Shown here piece by piece: positions 1 to 8,558 of a stretch of DNA of 64,000 nucleotides. The stretch's first letter is position 1. Every line of letters begins with the position of its first letter. Location of the stretch: positions 124,001-188,000 of the forward strand of contig PGXM01000003.1 in assembly GCA_002839155.1 (NCBI GenBank), given 5' to 3'. The stretch is from Tenericutes bacterium HGW-Tenericutes-1. Lineage in GTDB: Bacteria; Bacillota_I; Bacilli_A; Izemoplasmatales; Hujiaoplasmataceae. The notes under the pieces were generated by a model. It searched no databases. It had not been told where the DNA came from and saw only the letters and a list, made by a program, of their open reading frames with translations. The position numbers were made by a program, and so were the translations under genes.

Positions 1-491
1 GTTTTATGGTAATAGATGCTTATGCCAAGTTAAAAGAACTGAAGTTTGTTAAAGAAACCAAATTTCAAGGTGAACTTGTTAAGTATCAAGATGTTATTTT
101 ATTAAAACCAAAAACGTTTATGAATAATTCTGGTGTTTCTGTTAAAGCTGTTGCGCAGTTTTATCAAATTGCCAACGAAGATATCTTAGTCATTTCTGAT
201 GATTTGGATCTTCCGTTTGGAAAACTGAGATTGCGTGAATTTGGAAGTGCTGGCGGGCATAATGGACTAAAGTCGATTATTGCGATGTTAGGGGATCAAA
301 AATTTAATCGTTTACGTATCGGAATCGATCGAGATGATAAAGAAGTTGTTGATTATGTTTTGAGTAAATTAACAAAAGAACAATCGAAACAACTTGCTGA
401 CTTATTAATAACAACCAATAATATTGTTGATGATTTTGTTTCTGGAAAAGTATATAACGATATTATGAATACTTACAACTCGAAAAAATAA
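1..491 (+). CDS. pth: Peptidyl-tRNA hydrolase, 5' end cut by window edge
   Basis: Pth releases tRNA from prematurely dropped peptidyl-tRNA in the cytoplasm. The visible 161+ residues carry family signatures: KPKTFMNNSG, the DDLDLPFGKLR stretch with the catalytic-region Asp, and GSAGGHNGLKSI. The family is usually 185-190 aa. The first ATG in the track lies within the conserved GFMVIDA-like segment, so it is an internal Met; the frame stays open to base 1 and the true start with the N-terminal GLGNPG motif lies outside the window. In many Bacilli pth is directly followed by mfd; here about 19 kb of alpha-glucan genes lie between them. It ends at a hairpin shared with the convergent GH13 gene. 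Confidence 0.96.
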   Translation, partial: FMVIDAYAKLKELKFVKETKFQGELVKYQDVILLKPKTFMNNSGVSVKAVAQFYQIANEDILVISDDLDLPFGKLRLREFGSAGGHNGLKSIIAMLGDQKFNRLRIGIDRDDKEVVDYVLSKLTKEQSKQLADLLITTNNIVDDFVSGKVYNDIMNTYNSKK

Positions 492-496
492 AAAAT

Positions 497-528
497 GGGT
501 GTTTCGTTTAATTGCGAAACACCCTTTT
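497..528. terminator. Bidirectional rho-independent terminator, pth / GH13
   Basis: A 10-bp stem GGGTGTTTCG / CGAAACACCC with an 8-nt loop is followed by TTTT on the + strand and preceded by an A run that gives a U run on the - strand. It lies between two convergent genes and can serve both. Confidence 0.88.
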
Positions 529-535
529 AGTTCAT

Positions 536-2356
536 TTAAATTAGTTTGAGTATTTTGTATCCATAAGGAGATAATTCAATTTTTTCCTTCGCTAGCAAGG
601 CTATATTTTGTTCAACATCTATAAGGTTTTTACCTATTAGATCAGAAGGAAAATCAATCACTTTTGTTTCTTGATTATTGTTAATAATGATGTATATTGA
701 TCCTTTTTGATAGATTAATATGCCGTCTTTGGCATGGTGCCAAGTGATATCGACCATCGTAAATTCTGGATTATTTTTACGAAGCTTAATTAAATTCTTA
801 AAAAATGATAGTAACGATAAATCTTGTTTTGATTCATCCCAAATCATGCATCTTCTGTTATCAGGATCATGGTCGCCTTCCATGCCAATTTCATCTCCGT
901 AATAGATGGCTGGAGAACCGCAGAAACTGAAGATAAAAAGGTAAATCAATTTTACTTTTCTAACGTCGTTATCACATCTTGTTTTGATGCGCATTGTATC
1001 ATGTGACGAGACAAGATTGAACATGTTGATAGCGACAGTTTTAGGATATGATAGTAAGAGATTATTTACCCGATACTTAAACATTTCGGCGTCAATGGGA
1101 TCACTATTTTTATAAGTCGAGATAAATTGCCATAAAGGATAACTAATTTCATAATTCATTACGGCATCAAATTGATCTCCTTGTAGCCAAGGGGTTGAAT
1201 CGTCCCAATTTTCTCCAATGATGTATAAGTCTGGTTTGATTGCTCTAACAACTTGTCTAAACTTTCTCCAAAATGAATGACTGACTTCGTTTGAAACATC
1301 CAGTCTCCAACCATCAATATCATATTCTTTAACCCAATAAGCGGCGACATCAAGCAAATATTTCTCCATGATTGGATTAGAGGTATTGAGTTTTGGCATG
1401 AACGGTGTCATCGCAAAAGTTTTATATTTTGGGGTTATGTTATATACGGCAGGTCTACCATTTTTATCAAGAGGAAAATCAATAAAATTATCTTCTAAAA
1501 TATAAAAACAATCCCAATATTTCGAAGCGCGTTTATTTTTAATAACATCCTGAAAATATGGATGATCCCATCCGCAATGATTGAATACGGCGTCAAGCAT
1601 GACTTTAATTCCGGCTTTATGACAGGCATCGACCATTGCTTTAAAATCATCATTTGTACCAAAGGTTGGATCAATTGTAAAATAATCTTCTGTATCATAT
1701 TTGTGTGCCGAATAAGCTTTAAATATCGGTGTGAAATAGATACCTGTAATTCCCAAGTCCACTAGATAAGGAATTTTTTCAATAACGCCTTTTAAGTCTC
1801 CACCGAAAAACATATTGTTTTTTATTTTATCGGTAATAGATCCGAAGGGAAGATATCCTTCCTTTTGATCTATGCTTTTATTAAAGCGGTCTAAAAATAT
1901 TTGATACCATACTGTATCTTTTGTCCAAGATGGAGAATCAATTAAATCTTCTTCATTGATATAAGGATAATTGAAATATCCCGCTAAGTCATGAATAAAA
2001 TTGAGATCTTTTTTAATATCAACTTCTTTTAGATGGCGACACCCATAGAAGTAAGTTTTGTCTTTTGAATGTAATAAAAAAGCATATTTTGAACGAGTTG
2101 ACAAAGTACCTGATTCGATGAAGAAATGATCAAATAACTCCGTTTCATACACTTTTTCCATTTTTTCAAGTGGAAACAAGTTACCACTCCATACATATTT
2201 TCCATCTTCATATCGCCATTCAAAAGGATCACCAATGATTAATTCGATATAATCGACATCGTTTTTTGCGGTTTGTAAAAAGATATGAAGTTTTGATTGA
2301 TTGAAAGCATAGGCCATTTTGCTTTTTGGGACATGTCTAATTGCAGCTAAATTCAT
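536..2356 (-). CDS. Neopullulanase / cyclomaltodextrinase-type GH13 enzyme, cytoplasmic
   Basis: Likely hydrolyses maltodextrins, cyclodextrins or pullulan fragments inside the cell. Residues 1 to about 125 look like the N-terminal CBM34-type domain of GH13_20 enzymes; the (beta/alpha)8 catalytic part starts near residue 145. Conserved regions are visible: DAVFNH, GWRLDVSNEV with nucleophile D353, IIGENW with acid/base E382, and SSHDT with D453. There is no signal peptide, so it should act on imported sugars. At 606 aa the length fits the family. It has its own promoter upstream and an AGGTAGGT ribosome-binding site. It is a paralog of the 560-aa enzyme at 16883, at the other end of the island. 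Exact substrate (maltogenic amylase, cyclomaltodextrinase or neopullulanase) cannot be told from sequence. Confidence 0.9.
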   Translation of the reverse strand: MNLAAIRHVPKSKMAYAFNQSKLHIFLQTAKNDVDYIELIIGDPFEWRYEDGKYVWSGNLFPLEKMEKVYETELFDHFFIESGTLSTRSKYAFLLHSKDKTYFYGCRHLKEVDIKKDLNFIHDLAGYFNYPYINEEDLIDSPSWTKDTVWYQIFLDRFNKSIDQKEGYLPFGSITDKIKNNMFFGGDLKGVIEKIPYLVDLGITGIYFTPIFKAYSAHKYDTEDYFTIDPTFGTNDDFKAMVDACHKAGIKVMLDAVFNHCGWDHPYFQDVIKNKRASKYWDCFYILEDNFIDFPLDKNGRPAVYNITPKYKTFAMTPFMPKLNTSNPIMEKYLLDVAAYWVKEYDIDGWRLDVSNEVSHSFWRKFRQVVRAIKPDLYIIGENWDDSTPWLQGDQFDAVMNYEISYPLWQFISTYKNSDPIDAEMFKYRVNNLLLSYPKTVAINMFNLVSSHDTMRIKTRCDNDVRKVKLIYLFIFSFCGSPAIYYGDEIGMEGDHDPDNRRCMIWDESKQDLSLLSFFKNLIKLRKNNPEFTMVDITWHHAKDGILIYQKGSIYIIINNNQETKVIDFPSDLIGKNLIDVEQNIALLAKEKIELSPYGYKILKLI

Positions 2357-2395
2357 AAATAAGATACCTACCTTTGAGTCTATTGACCCATAATC

Positions 2396-2423
2396 ATTGT
2401 AACATTAAAACAAGAATTTACAA
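2396..2423 (-). promoter_or_regulatory. Promoter of the minus-strand GH13 gene
   Basis: On the minus strand a -35 TTGTAA is followed, after 16 nt, by a -10 TACAAT. Transcription would start about 33 nt before the ATG, leaving room for the AGGTAGGT ribosome-binding site. Confidence 0.6.
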
Positions 2424-2497
2424 TTATTGAAAAGGTGAAATAGCTTTCATCTTTTTGTAAACGAAGATATTATTTAAAAGATATGGAAAAATTATAG

Positions 2498-2503
2498 TAT
2501 AAT
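2498..2503 (+). promoter_or_regulatory. -10 box upstream of the RDD-amylase-DUF1189 operon
   Basis: A perfect TATAAT lies directly before the track's ATG at 2508. Transcription would start near 2510, so that ATG is at the transcript end and the ATG pair at 2535/2538 behind GCGAGGCG is the likelier start. No good -35 is seen. A TGTAAACG half-site at 2456-2463 resembles the operator found upstream of the pullulanase gene. Confidence 0.55.
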
Positions 2504-2534
2504 GTAAATGCAAGAATTTGATAGCGAGGCGATA

Positions 2535-3029
2535 ATGATGAATTCATTTGAAAGACGAATCAGAGCGTTTTCAATTGATATTTCTATGGCAACAGTAATG
2601 TTCATATTAATGATTGTACTTATAGGTGCATTTGAAGCTGTTTCTAACGAACTTAAACTTACAATAGCGGCTGGAATATCTTATTTTGGGTCGCTTATCA
2701 TCCCGCATTTTTTCTCTAAAGGTCAATCCTTTGGAAAAAGAAATCAAAAAATGAAAATTGTTAATATTAAAAGTAATGAACCTCCTCATTTGATAATTTT
2801 GGTTTTAAGAGAAATTGTTAAAGGGTTTTTAATGATAGGAACATTCGGATTTTATTTGATGATATGTGGCATCATTGCTTCTTCACGCAAAGACGGTAGA
2901 GTTATTCATGATTTTATGTTTAAAACGAAAGTGATTTGTTTGACACTCTATGTCAGCGATAAAGAAGGCTCAGTTTTAACCCAAACACAAAGCGTTAAAA
3001 AACATTTGGAGGGCAGTAGCTATGATTAA
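2535..3029 (+). CDS. RDD-family membrane protein
   Basis: Small integral membrane protein of the RDD family, a group without one settled function (some members are ion transporters). It has the N-terminal RRIRAFSIDI motif with the Arg-Asp signature, hydrophobic helices near residues 16-36, 44-58 and 90-115, and the central GQSFGKRNQKMKIV segment typical of the family. The start was moved from 2508 to 2535 because a TATAAT -10 box overlaps the longer start and GAGG precedes 2535/2538; this gives 164 aa. It overlaps the amylase gene by 8 nt, so it opens an operon with the amylase and DUF1189 genes, but its role there is unknown. Confidence 0.75.
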   Translation: MMNSFERRIRAFSIDISMATVMFILMIVLIGAFEAVSNELKLTIAAGISYFGSLIIPHFFSKGQSFGKRNQKMKIVNIKSNEPPHLIILVLREIVKGFLMIGTFGFYLMICGIIASSRKDGRVIHDFMFKTKVICLTLYVSDKEGSVLTQTQSVKKHLEGSSYD

Positions 3030-4620
3030 AAAGATTATTATCGTAACGGTTTTACTTATATCCTCTTTAACATTATTTGCATGCAATAAAGAAATGGATT
3101 GGGAATCAGTCAATCCTGAAAATGGAGTATACTACGAGATTTTTGTTCGTAGTTTTGCGGATAGTGATGAAGATGGTATCGGTGATTTCAAAGGCATAAC
3201 CGATAAATTATCTTATCTTCATGATTTAGGGATCACCGGATTATGGCTTATGCCAATCCATCCGTCTTCTAGTTATCATGGTTATGACGTTGAAGATTAT
3301 TATGATGTCAACGAAGATTACGGAACCATGGAAGATTTTGAAAATTTAGTTCAAGAAGCCAATAAATTAGGCATGAGGATCATGCTTGATATGGTATTTA
3401 ATCATACTTCCAATCAACATCCTTGGTTTTTAGCCGCTTTAGAGGGTGATACAACTTACCAAAATTATTATAATTTTATTCCCAGCACCACTGACACTTC
3501 AAAATTAACTGGAAGCTGGAATCAAAATATTTGGCATACCACCGATATTGGTAAATATTGTGGATATTTTTCACATACAATGCCTGATTTAAATATGTTT
3601 AATGATGAAGTCGTCAATGAGATTGTCAATATCACGAAGTTTTGGATTGATAAAGGTGTCAAAGGTTTTAGGTTAGATGCTGCCCATCATTTCTTTGGTA
3701 CGAATGAATTTATTGGTGAGTCTTATGACTATTTTGACAACGTCTTATTCTTAAGGGATTATACCGATGAAATCGATGAATACGCTGATGATATCTTTAT
3801 CATTGGTGAAATTTATGAAGAATCATTATTTCAAGTTGTAGGCGAGTATTTTATGGGACTTGATTCGCCGATTGATTTTCCTGTTGCTGCTCGCATCCGC
3901 AGTTCGTTTATGAATAACGTCAACCGTGGGTATGTTTCGAATTTAAATACCATATATTCGAGTTACCGTGAAATTGATGCGAACTTTATCAGTACGCCTT
4001 TTATAATCAATCACGATATGGATCGACTAGCTTCTTTAGCTTATGGTGATCAAACATCCATGAGACTCGCTACTGAGATGCTGCTTGTATTACCTGGTAA
4101 TCCTATTATTTATTATGGTGAAGAAATTGGAATGTATGGGTATAAAGCCAATGGCCCAGATATTTGGGATGAGACACGAAGATTACCAATTCTTTGGGGC
4201 GATGATTATACAACCGATTGGTTAACTTCTGGACACGCTACATTATTTGCGGTGAATGAACAAAATGACAATGTGTATACCGTTAAAGAACAATTAGAAG
4301 ATAATGAATCGTTATTAAATTTATATAAAGCAATTTTAAAAGTTAGAAACGATAATATAGCGATGAAATACGGAAATAGTTTTGTTCCATATGAAGATAA
4401 TACCGGATCAATTCAAGGATTTTATCGTGAATATGATTACGAGGATTATCATCAAAAACTATTGATTATCCATAATTTTGGCACTTCCGAATCAGTAGAA
4501 ATTGAGTTTAATGGAACCATCATTTATCTCAGCAATACAACGGATTTTACCGGCGTAAGCAAGATTCCAGCTAAATCAACCATCATCATTGATGTCACAG
4601 AAGGTGCACCGGATGCTTAA
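3022..4620 (+). CDS. Secreted alpha-amylase-family (GH13) lipoprotein
   Basis: Probable surface-anchored alpha-glucan hydrolase. The N-terminus is a lipoprotein signal ending in lipobox LFAC (Cys21). The catalytic domain begins near residue 37 (YYEIFVRSF) and carries MVFNHT, GFRLDAAHH with nucleophile D219, IIGEIYEE with acid/base E263, and NHDMDR with D332. This pattern fits oligo-1,6-glucosidase-like and lipoprotein amylases such as GH13_36; exact specificity is not visible. A beta-sandwich C domain follows. It overlaps the RDD gene by 8 nt and the DUF1189 gene by 8 nt, so the three are translationally coupled. Lgt, encoded 13 kb downstream, would lipidate it. Confidence 0.9.
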   Translation: MIKKIIIVTVLLISSLTLFACNKEMDWESVNPENGVYYEIFVRSFADSDEDGIGDFKGITDKLSYLHDLGITGLWLMPIHPSSSYHGYDVEDYYDVNEDYGTMEDFENLVQEANKLGMRIMLDMVFNHTSNQHPWFLAALEGDTTYQNYYNFIPSTTDTSKLTGSWNQNIWHTTDIGKYCGYFSHTMPDLNMFNDEVVNEIVNITKFWIDKGVKGFRLDAAHHFFGTNEFIGESYDYFDNVLFLRDYTDEIDEYADDIFIIGEIYEESLFQVVGEYFMGLDSPIDFPVAARIRSSFMNNVNRGYVSNLNTIYSSYREIDANFISTPFIINHDMDRLASLAYGDQTSMRLATEMLLVLPGNPIIYYGEEIGMYGYKANGPDIWDETRRLPILWGDDYTTDWLTSGHATLFAVNEQNDNVYTVKEQLEDNESLLNLYKAILKVRNDNIAMKYGNSFVPYEDNTGSIQGFYREYDYEDYHQKLLIIHNFGTSESVEIEFNGTIIYLSNTTDFTGVSKIPAKSTIIIDVTEGAPDA

Positions 4621-5455
4621 GATTATTGCCAATAGTTTTAAATTTAAAAATATTTTTAAACTTCGAAATCATCCATTAAAACATTTTATTTTCTATTTTT
4701 TGATTTTAGTGTTTATCATCAGTTTTCCGTTAAATTATCAAATCATTAAAACCGGTGGGTGGGATTTATATAATTTTTCTGCGGGTATTAGGCAACAATA
4801 TCCTGATTGGCTTCCTTCAGAGTTACCAGAAGATATAGAAATAAGTAAATCAGGGATGTATTTTGAAAATGAAGTAATTTCAACGTTTCAAACATCAAAT
4901 TTAAATGGGGAAGAACTCAATATCATCTTCATGCCTTTTGATGACTATGATATCAATAACCGTTCGTTAGTATTCGAAACCGATAGAATTGTTTATTATG
5001 ACGTTGATGGCATTCAAATACTTGAAGTTGGTTACTCAAACATTAAAACGGTTGTGAGATTTTCTGACTTAAGAATGACGACACAAGCGGATGCGGTTTC
5101 AAAATTCGCTACAATGCTTGATGAAGCATTTTCATCATATGCGATATTCGTTTCCGTCGTTTATTACACGGCAATAACCGCATTTCTAAATTTGGTATTA
5201 ATACTGGTTGTAAGTGCGATTTTCATATTCGTTCGAATCAGATATCAAAAAGTAACGAATTTTAAAGAGAACTTAAAGATTGTTATTGCATCCATGACAA
5301 TTCCGTCGCTCATCAGTTTTATCGTAGGGATTTTAGGAGTCATGGAAATCAATGCATTTACTGTCGTAATCTATCAGTTTGCCACCCCATTAATTGCATT
5401 AGTTGCGATTTATAAAGGGTCTAAAATTAAGGAAATCAGTAACAAAAACGTATAA
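4613..5455 (+). CDS. DUF1189 membrane protein (MalA-like)
   Basis: Resembles DUF1189 proteins, some of which are called maltodextrin-utilisation protein MalA in streptococci because they lie with malX/malC/malD-type genes; the biochemical role is unknown. It shows an N-terminal cytoplasmic segment rich in Lys/Phe, one helix near residues 22-40, an outer domain of about 130 residues, and three helices in the last 100 residues. The start was moved to 4613, where AAGGTG precedes the ATG and the gene overlaps the amylase stop by 8 nt; the track start at 4589 lacks a ribosome-binding site. Location in an alpha-glucan island supports the assignment. Family assignment is from overall resemblance. 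Confidence 0.65.
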   Translation: MLKIIANSFKFKNIFKLRNHPLKHFIFYFLILVFIISFPLNYQIIKTGGWDLYNFSAGIRQQYPDWLPSELPEDIEISKSGMYFENEVISTFQTSNLNGEELNIIFMPFDDYDINNRSLVFETDRIVYYDVDGIQILEVGYSNIKTVVRFSDLRMTTQADAVSKFATMLDEAFSSYAIFVSVVYYTAITAFLNLVLILVVSAIFIFVRIRYQKVTNFKENLKIVIASMTIPSLISFIVGILGVMEINAFTVVIYQFATPLIALVAIYKGSKIKEISNKNV

Positions 5456-5461
5456 GAAAAA

Positions 5462-5490
5462 AAATCACCAAATTTCTGGTGATTTTTTGT
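5462..5490. terminator. Bidirectional terminator, DUF1189 gene / pullulanase
   Basis: A 9-bp stem AAATCACCA / TGGTGATTT with a 6-nt loop has A runs before and T runs after it, so it can end transcription from both convergent genes. Confidence 0.87.
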
Positions 5491-5499
5491 TTGATTTAA

Positions 5500-8340
5500 T
5501 TAGATTTTTTTTCTAAATAAGAAGAATAAGCCAATGACTAATACGTTCATTCCTAAGATAGCTGCATTCAATTCTTGACAAGATCCGCAACCAGTTGGTT
5601 TTTCTATAGGAACTTCATTCAGTCCACGGTAGAGAATGACCGTTTCGTTTTCTAATAACGGTATATTTGCGCCACCTTCATAAGTCTTGATAATTTCTTC
5701 ACCGATACCGTTGCGATTACCAATTAAAGCCCATGTTTCGCCTTCAGGAAGAGGAACTGAAGCGAAATCACCGGTATTATGAATAATCAATAGTTCATCA
5801 TAAGGAGTAAATTCTTCATCATAATTAGATAAAGTATAACCAATGACAGTAGGATCGGTAAATTCCACAAAATTAAGCACGGCTTCAACTTGTTCAGCAG
5901 TCGATAATCTTAACATCGGTTGTGACTTTCTGAATTCGATTAAATCTTTGTAGTATTCAAAAACTGCTAAATTATCTTCTTCAGCTTTTAGATTCCATCG
6001 GAGTTGATTGACTGAATCAGGAGATTGATACGAGTTATGGTCATATTTTTTCCCTGCATCGCATGTATCGGTATAGCCGGTAGCACATGGTTTTGAACGC
6101 ATGAATTCTTCACCGGCATGGATAAATGGAATTCCTTGCGCTAATAAAACAACAGCATTTGCTTGTTTAATCATGTTAGGAATATATTCTTTTTGAGTAT
6201 AGTTCGTTGACATCATGAGTTTATCGTAAAGCGTGTTGTTATCATGAGCACTAACATAGTTAATCACTTGACTTGGATTATTTCCCCAGAATCTTGTATA
6301 GGATAAGTATGCACTATCAATACCTGCAAATTCAGTACCGCCAACGATACCATATTTTAACTTGTTAATGGTTGGAAGACTGATATTACCTTGAATAAAT
6401 CCGCCTTCAGATGCATTAAATACAGAACCTTTTACACCATCACGAATTTCATCGTTAAATGCGGCAACGCCCGGCATATCTTCTAAGTTTACTTTATCTG
6501 CCGCAATACTCGATGAAAGAGTTGTTCCTCCACCCGTCCATGGTTCGCCAAAGACAAGAATTGTATCATCTATTTCATGTAAAGCAGCGACAATTTTATT
6601 CATTGTTTCAACATCGTGTAAAGCCATTAAGTCAAAACGGAATCCTGAGATATTATATTCGCTTGCCCAGAAGACTGTTGAATCCACCATAAATTTTTGC
6701 ATCATGAAACGTTCTGAAGCTGTTTCATTACCAGTACCTGAACCATTTGAGAAGGAACCATCTTGATTCATTCTGTGATAATACCCAGGAAGAATCAAAT
6801 TGAAATTCGAGTCTCCGCTTTGACCGGTATGATTATAAACAACATCCATGACAACTCTTAGATTATTTTTATCCATGGTCATCATTAGTTGTTTGAATTC
6901 ATTGATTCTTACAGCTCCATCATACGGATTCGTAGAATAATGACCTTCTAATGCGTTGAAGTTAAGAGGCATATAACCCCAGTTGAATTGTGTTGAAGAA
7001 CCAGATTCGTCAACTGCATTTCCATAATCGAAGAATGGAAGAATTTGTACGTGTGTTACACCTAATTCTTTAATGTGATCAATACCAGTTGAAACGCCTT
7101 CATAAGTAGTGCCTTCTACGGTGAATCCCATGAATTTACCACGGTATTTTTCAAATTCTGAAGCGACTTGCCAACTTGAATGACTGGTCAAATCACGAAC
7201 ATGAATTTCATAAATAATAGCATCGGTGTAATTTGTCATGGTATCTGGTCTTTTGTTATAAGTAAATCCTGTTGGATTCGTTTGAGAGAAATCAACAACC
7301 ATACCCCTTAAACCATTGACGCCAACGCTTTTCGCGTATGGATCAACGACTTCATTGGTTTTGATACCGTTAGTCACTTCATAAGTATAATATTTTCCAT
7401 GAAGATTTCCATTGATAGACGCAACCCAAGTTCCTTTTTCACTTTTTGTCATAGATATTGTTTGTGAAGGAGTATCAGTTGCGGTAGAATCTTTTTGAAT
7501 TAAGTAAGCGGGTGAGCCTGAATCGTATATTTTAAGTACGACTGATGAAGATATCGGAGCCCATACTCTGAAATTCGTTGATGTAGCGCCAACTACAGCA
7601 CCAAGATCATTACCGGTATATCCAAAAGCAGTTTCAAACTCTTCGGTATCATAAATACCATCAAAAGTGACATCGTAAGATTTTACACCTTCTGAGAATT
7701 CAACGTTTATCGTGTAAGTGTTTGATAAATCTACATCTGACGAAATGGTCATTGTTCCTGATTGATTGTTCATTGTAACAGTCGCTGATGCAGGTGCATT
7801 ATTAATTAACAAACTGACTTTGTCCGAAGTAACAGCTGAAGTTAATGAGAATTTAATAGTTCTCATTGCATTAAAATAAGCGCCAGTCACTTTGTTGCTT
7901 TTATCAGGTCCAGACGGATCATCTACAGAGTAACCAATACGTTCATCACCTTCAACGAGATAAACATGGAATATTCCATCTTCAGCGGTGGTTGGAATAT
8001 TGATAAAACGGTCTTTATCTATATCTTTTTTAACCCATTCTCCTAATCTAACAATTATTCCCATCCTTGAAGCAGTAACACTACTAATATCAACAATAGT
8101 CACAGAACCAAACGAATCAGTAACGATTGCGCCTAAATCATCTGTGTCGATTGCTTGTGAAGCTCCTGCTCCACCTTCTGGCCATACCCAGAAATTCCAT
8201 CCATCGTCATAATCATTCGCATAACGAAAATAATGGATAACCATGGTATCTGGCGTGGTTAATTCTGCAGAAACTGTAACGGATGGTATAAATACCAACC
8301 CAAAAATAAACACGATAAATAATATCATTATTTTTTTCAT
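5500..8340 (-). CDS. pulA: Secreted type I pullulanase with CBM41 and C-terminal Cys-type membrane anchor
   Basis: Cuts alpha-1,6 branches in pullulan, starch or glycogen outside the cell. From the chosen start the order is: signal peptide (about 1-26), CBM41/PUD-like starch-binding domain (about 30-130), an Ig-like linker, CBM48-type N-domain (about 245-340), then the GH13_14 catalytic domain with YNHTG, GFRFDLMALHD (nucleophile D570), GEPWTGG (E599) and SAHDN (D700). The C-terminus is KPTGCGSC, one hydrophobic helix and FRKKI, like a sorting signal but without LPXTG. The start was moved from 8424 to 8340: the first 28 track residues are not signal-like, and GGAG precedes the Met at 8340. 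Length is then 946 aa. It is divergent from the CBM41-repeat gene, with operator-like sites between. Confidence 0.93.
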   Translation of the reverse strand: MKKIMILFIVFIFGLVFIPSVTVSAELTTPDTMVIHYFRYANDYDDGWNFWVWPEGGAGASQAIDTDDLGAIVTDSFGSVTIVDISSVTASRMGIIVRLGEWVKKDIDKDRFINIPTTAEDGIFHVYLVEGDERIGYSVDDPSGPDKSNKVTGAYFNAMRTIKFSLTSAVTSDKVSLLINNAPASATVTMNNQSGTMTISSDVDLSNTYTINVEFSEGVKSYDVTFDGIYDTEEFETAFGYTGNDLGAVVGATSTNFRVWAPISSSVVLKIYDSGSPAYLIQKDSTATDTPSQTISMTKSEKGTWVASINGNLHGKYYTYEVTNGIKTNEVVDPYAKSVGVNGLRGMVVDFSQTNPTGFTYNKRPDTMTNYTDAIIYEIHVRDLTSHSSWQVASEFEKYRGKFMGFTVEGTTYEGVSTGIDHIKELGVTHVQILPFFDYGNAVDESGSSTQFNWGYMPLNFNALEGHYSTNPYDGAVRINEFKQLMMTMDKNNLRVVMDVVYNHTGQSGDSNFNLILPGYYHRMNQDGSFSNGSGTGNETASERFMMQKFMVDSTVFWASEYNISGFRFDLMALHDVETMNKIVAALHEIDDTILVFGEPWTGGGTTLSSSIAADKVNLEDMPGVAAFNDEIRDGVKGSVFNASEGGFIQGNISLPTINKLKYGIVGGTEFAGIDSAYLSYTRFWGNNPSQVINYVSAHDNNTLYDKLMMSTNYTQKEYIPNMIKQANAVVLLAQGIPFIHAGEEFMRSKPCATGYTDTCDAGKKYDHNSYQSPDSVNQLRWNLKAEEDNLAVFEYYKDLIEFRKSQPMLRLSTAEQVEAVLNFVEFTDPTVIGYTLSNYDEEFTPYDELLIIHNTGDFASVPLPEGETWALIGNRNGIGEEIIKTYEGGANIPLLENETVILYRGLNEVPIEKPTGCGSCQELNAAILGMNVLVIGLFFLFRKKI

Positions 8341-8363
8341 TTTAAGTATTTTCTCCTTTTTTT

Positions 8364-8377
8364 TACAAACGTTTACA
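8364..8377 (-). promoter_or_regulatory. LacI/CcpA-type operator-like palindrome before pullulanase
   Basis: TACAAACGTTTACA contains the perfect palindrome AAACGTTT and differs from the catabolite-responsive-element consensus TGNAANCGNWNNCA at one position in either reading direction. It lies in the pullulanase leader, between a TAAAAT-like -10 and the ribosome-binding site, where a bound repressor would block elongation. The regulator is not in the window. Confidence 0.5.
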
Positions 8378-8460
8378 TGAATATATTTTATCATATTTCT
8401 ATAACATTTGTTATATATCATCACATATCCGCATGTAACCGATTACCCTTTAGAGGTTAA

Positions 8461-8474
8461 TAAAAACGCTTGCA
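8461..8474 (+). promoter_or_regulatory. cre-like operator at the CBM41-repeat gene promoter
   Basis: TAAAAACGCTTGCA differs from the cre consensus at one position and overlaps the -35 box at 8470-8475, a position suited to repression of the surface-protein and transporter genes downstream. Confidence 0.5.
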
Positions 8475-8498
8475 TTCATTACATGTAAGTAGTATTAT
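8470..8498 (+). promoter_or_regulatory. Promoter of the CBM41-repeat surface protein / importer genes
   Basis: -35 TTGCAT, a 17-nt spacer and -10 TATTAT give a good sigma-A-type promoter. The transcript would start near 8505, about 50 nt before the ATG. Confidence 0.7.
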
Positions 8499-8510
8499 AT
8501 TTGCGTAAAT

Positions 8511-8534
8511 TGGCCCAATATATTTATTGGGTCA
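8511..8534 (+). other. 5'-UTR hairpin of the CBM41-repeat gene
   Basis: A 10-bp stem (core CCCAATA / TATTGGG, one G-U pair) with a TATT loop lies almost at the expected 5' end of the transcript and is not followed by a U run. It may protect the mRNA of this presumably abundant surface protein from 5' decay; that role is inference. Confidence 0.5.
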
Positions 8535-8558
8535 CAAAATTCTTAATAGGAGGATAAA

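Noticed and set aside
5500-5600. Classical LPXTG sortase signal in the pullulanase tail
   Set aside because: The LPXTG pentapeptide is absent; only a TG followed by Cys, a helix and basic residues is present. It is reported as a different, unassigned signal.
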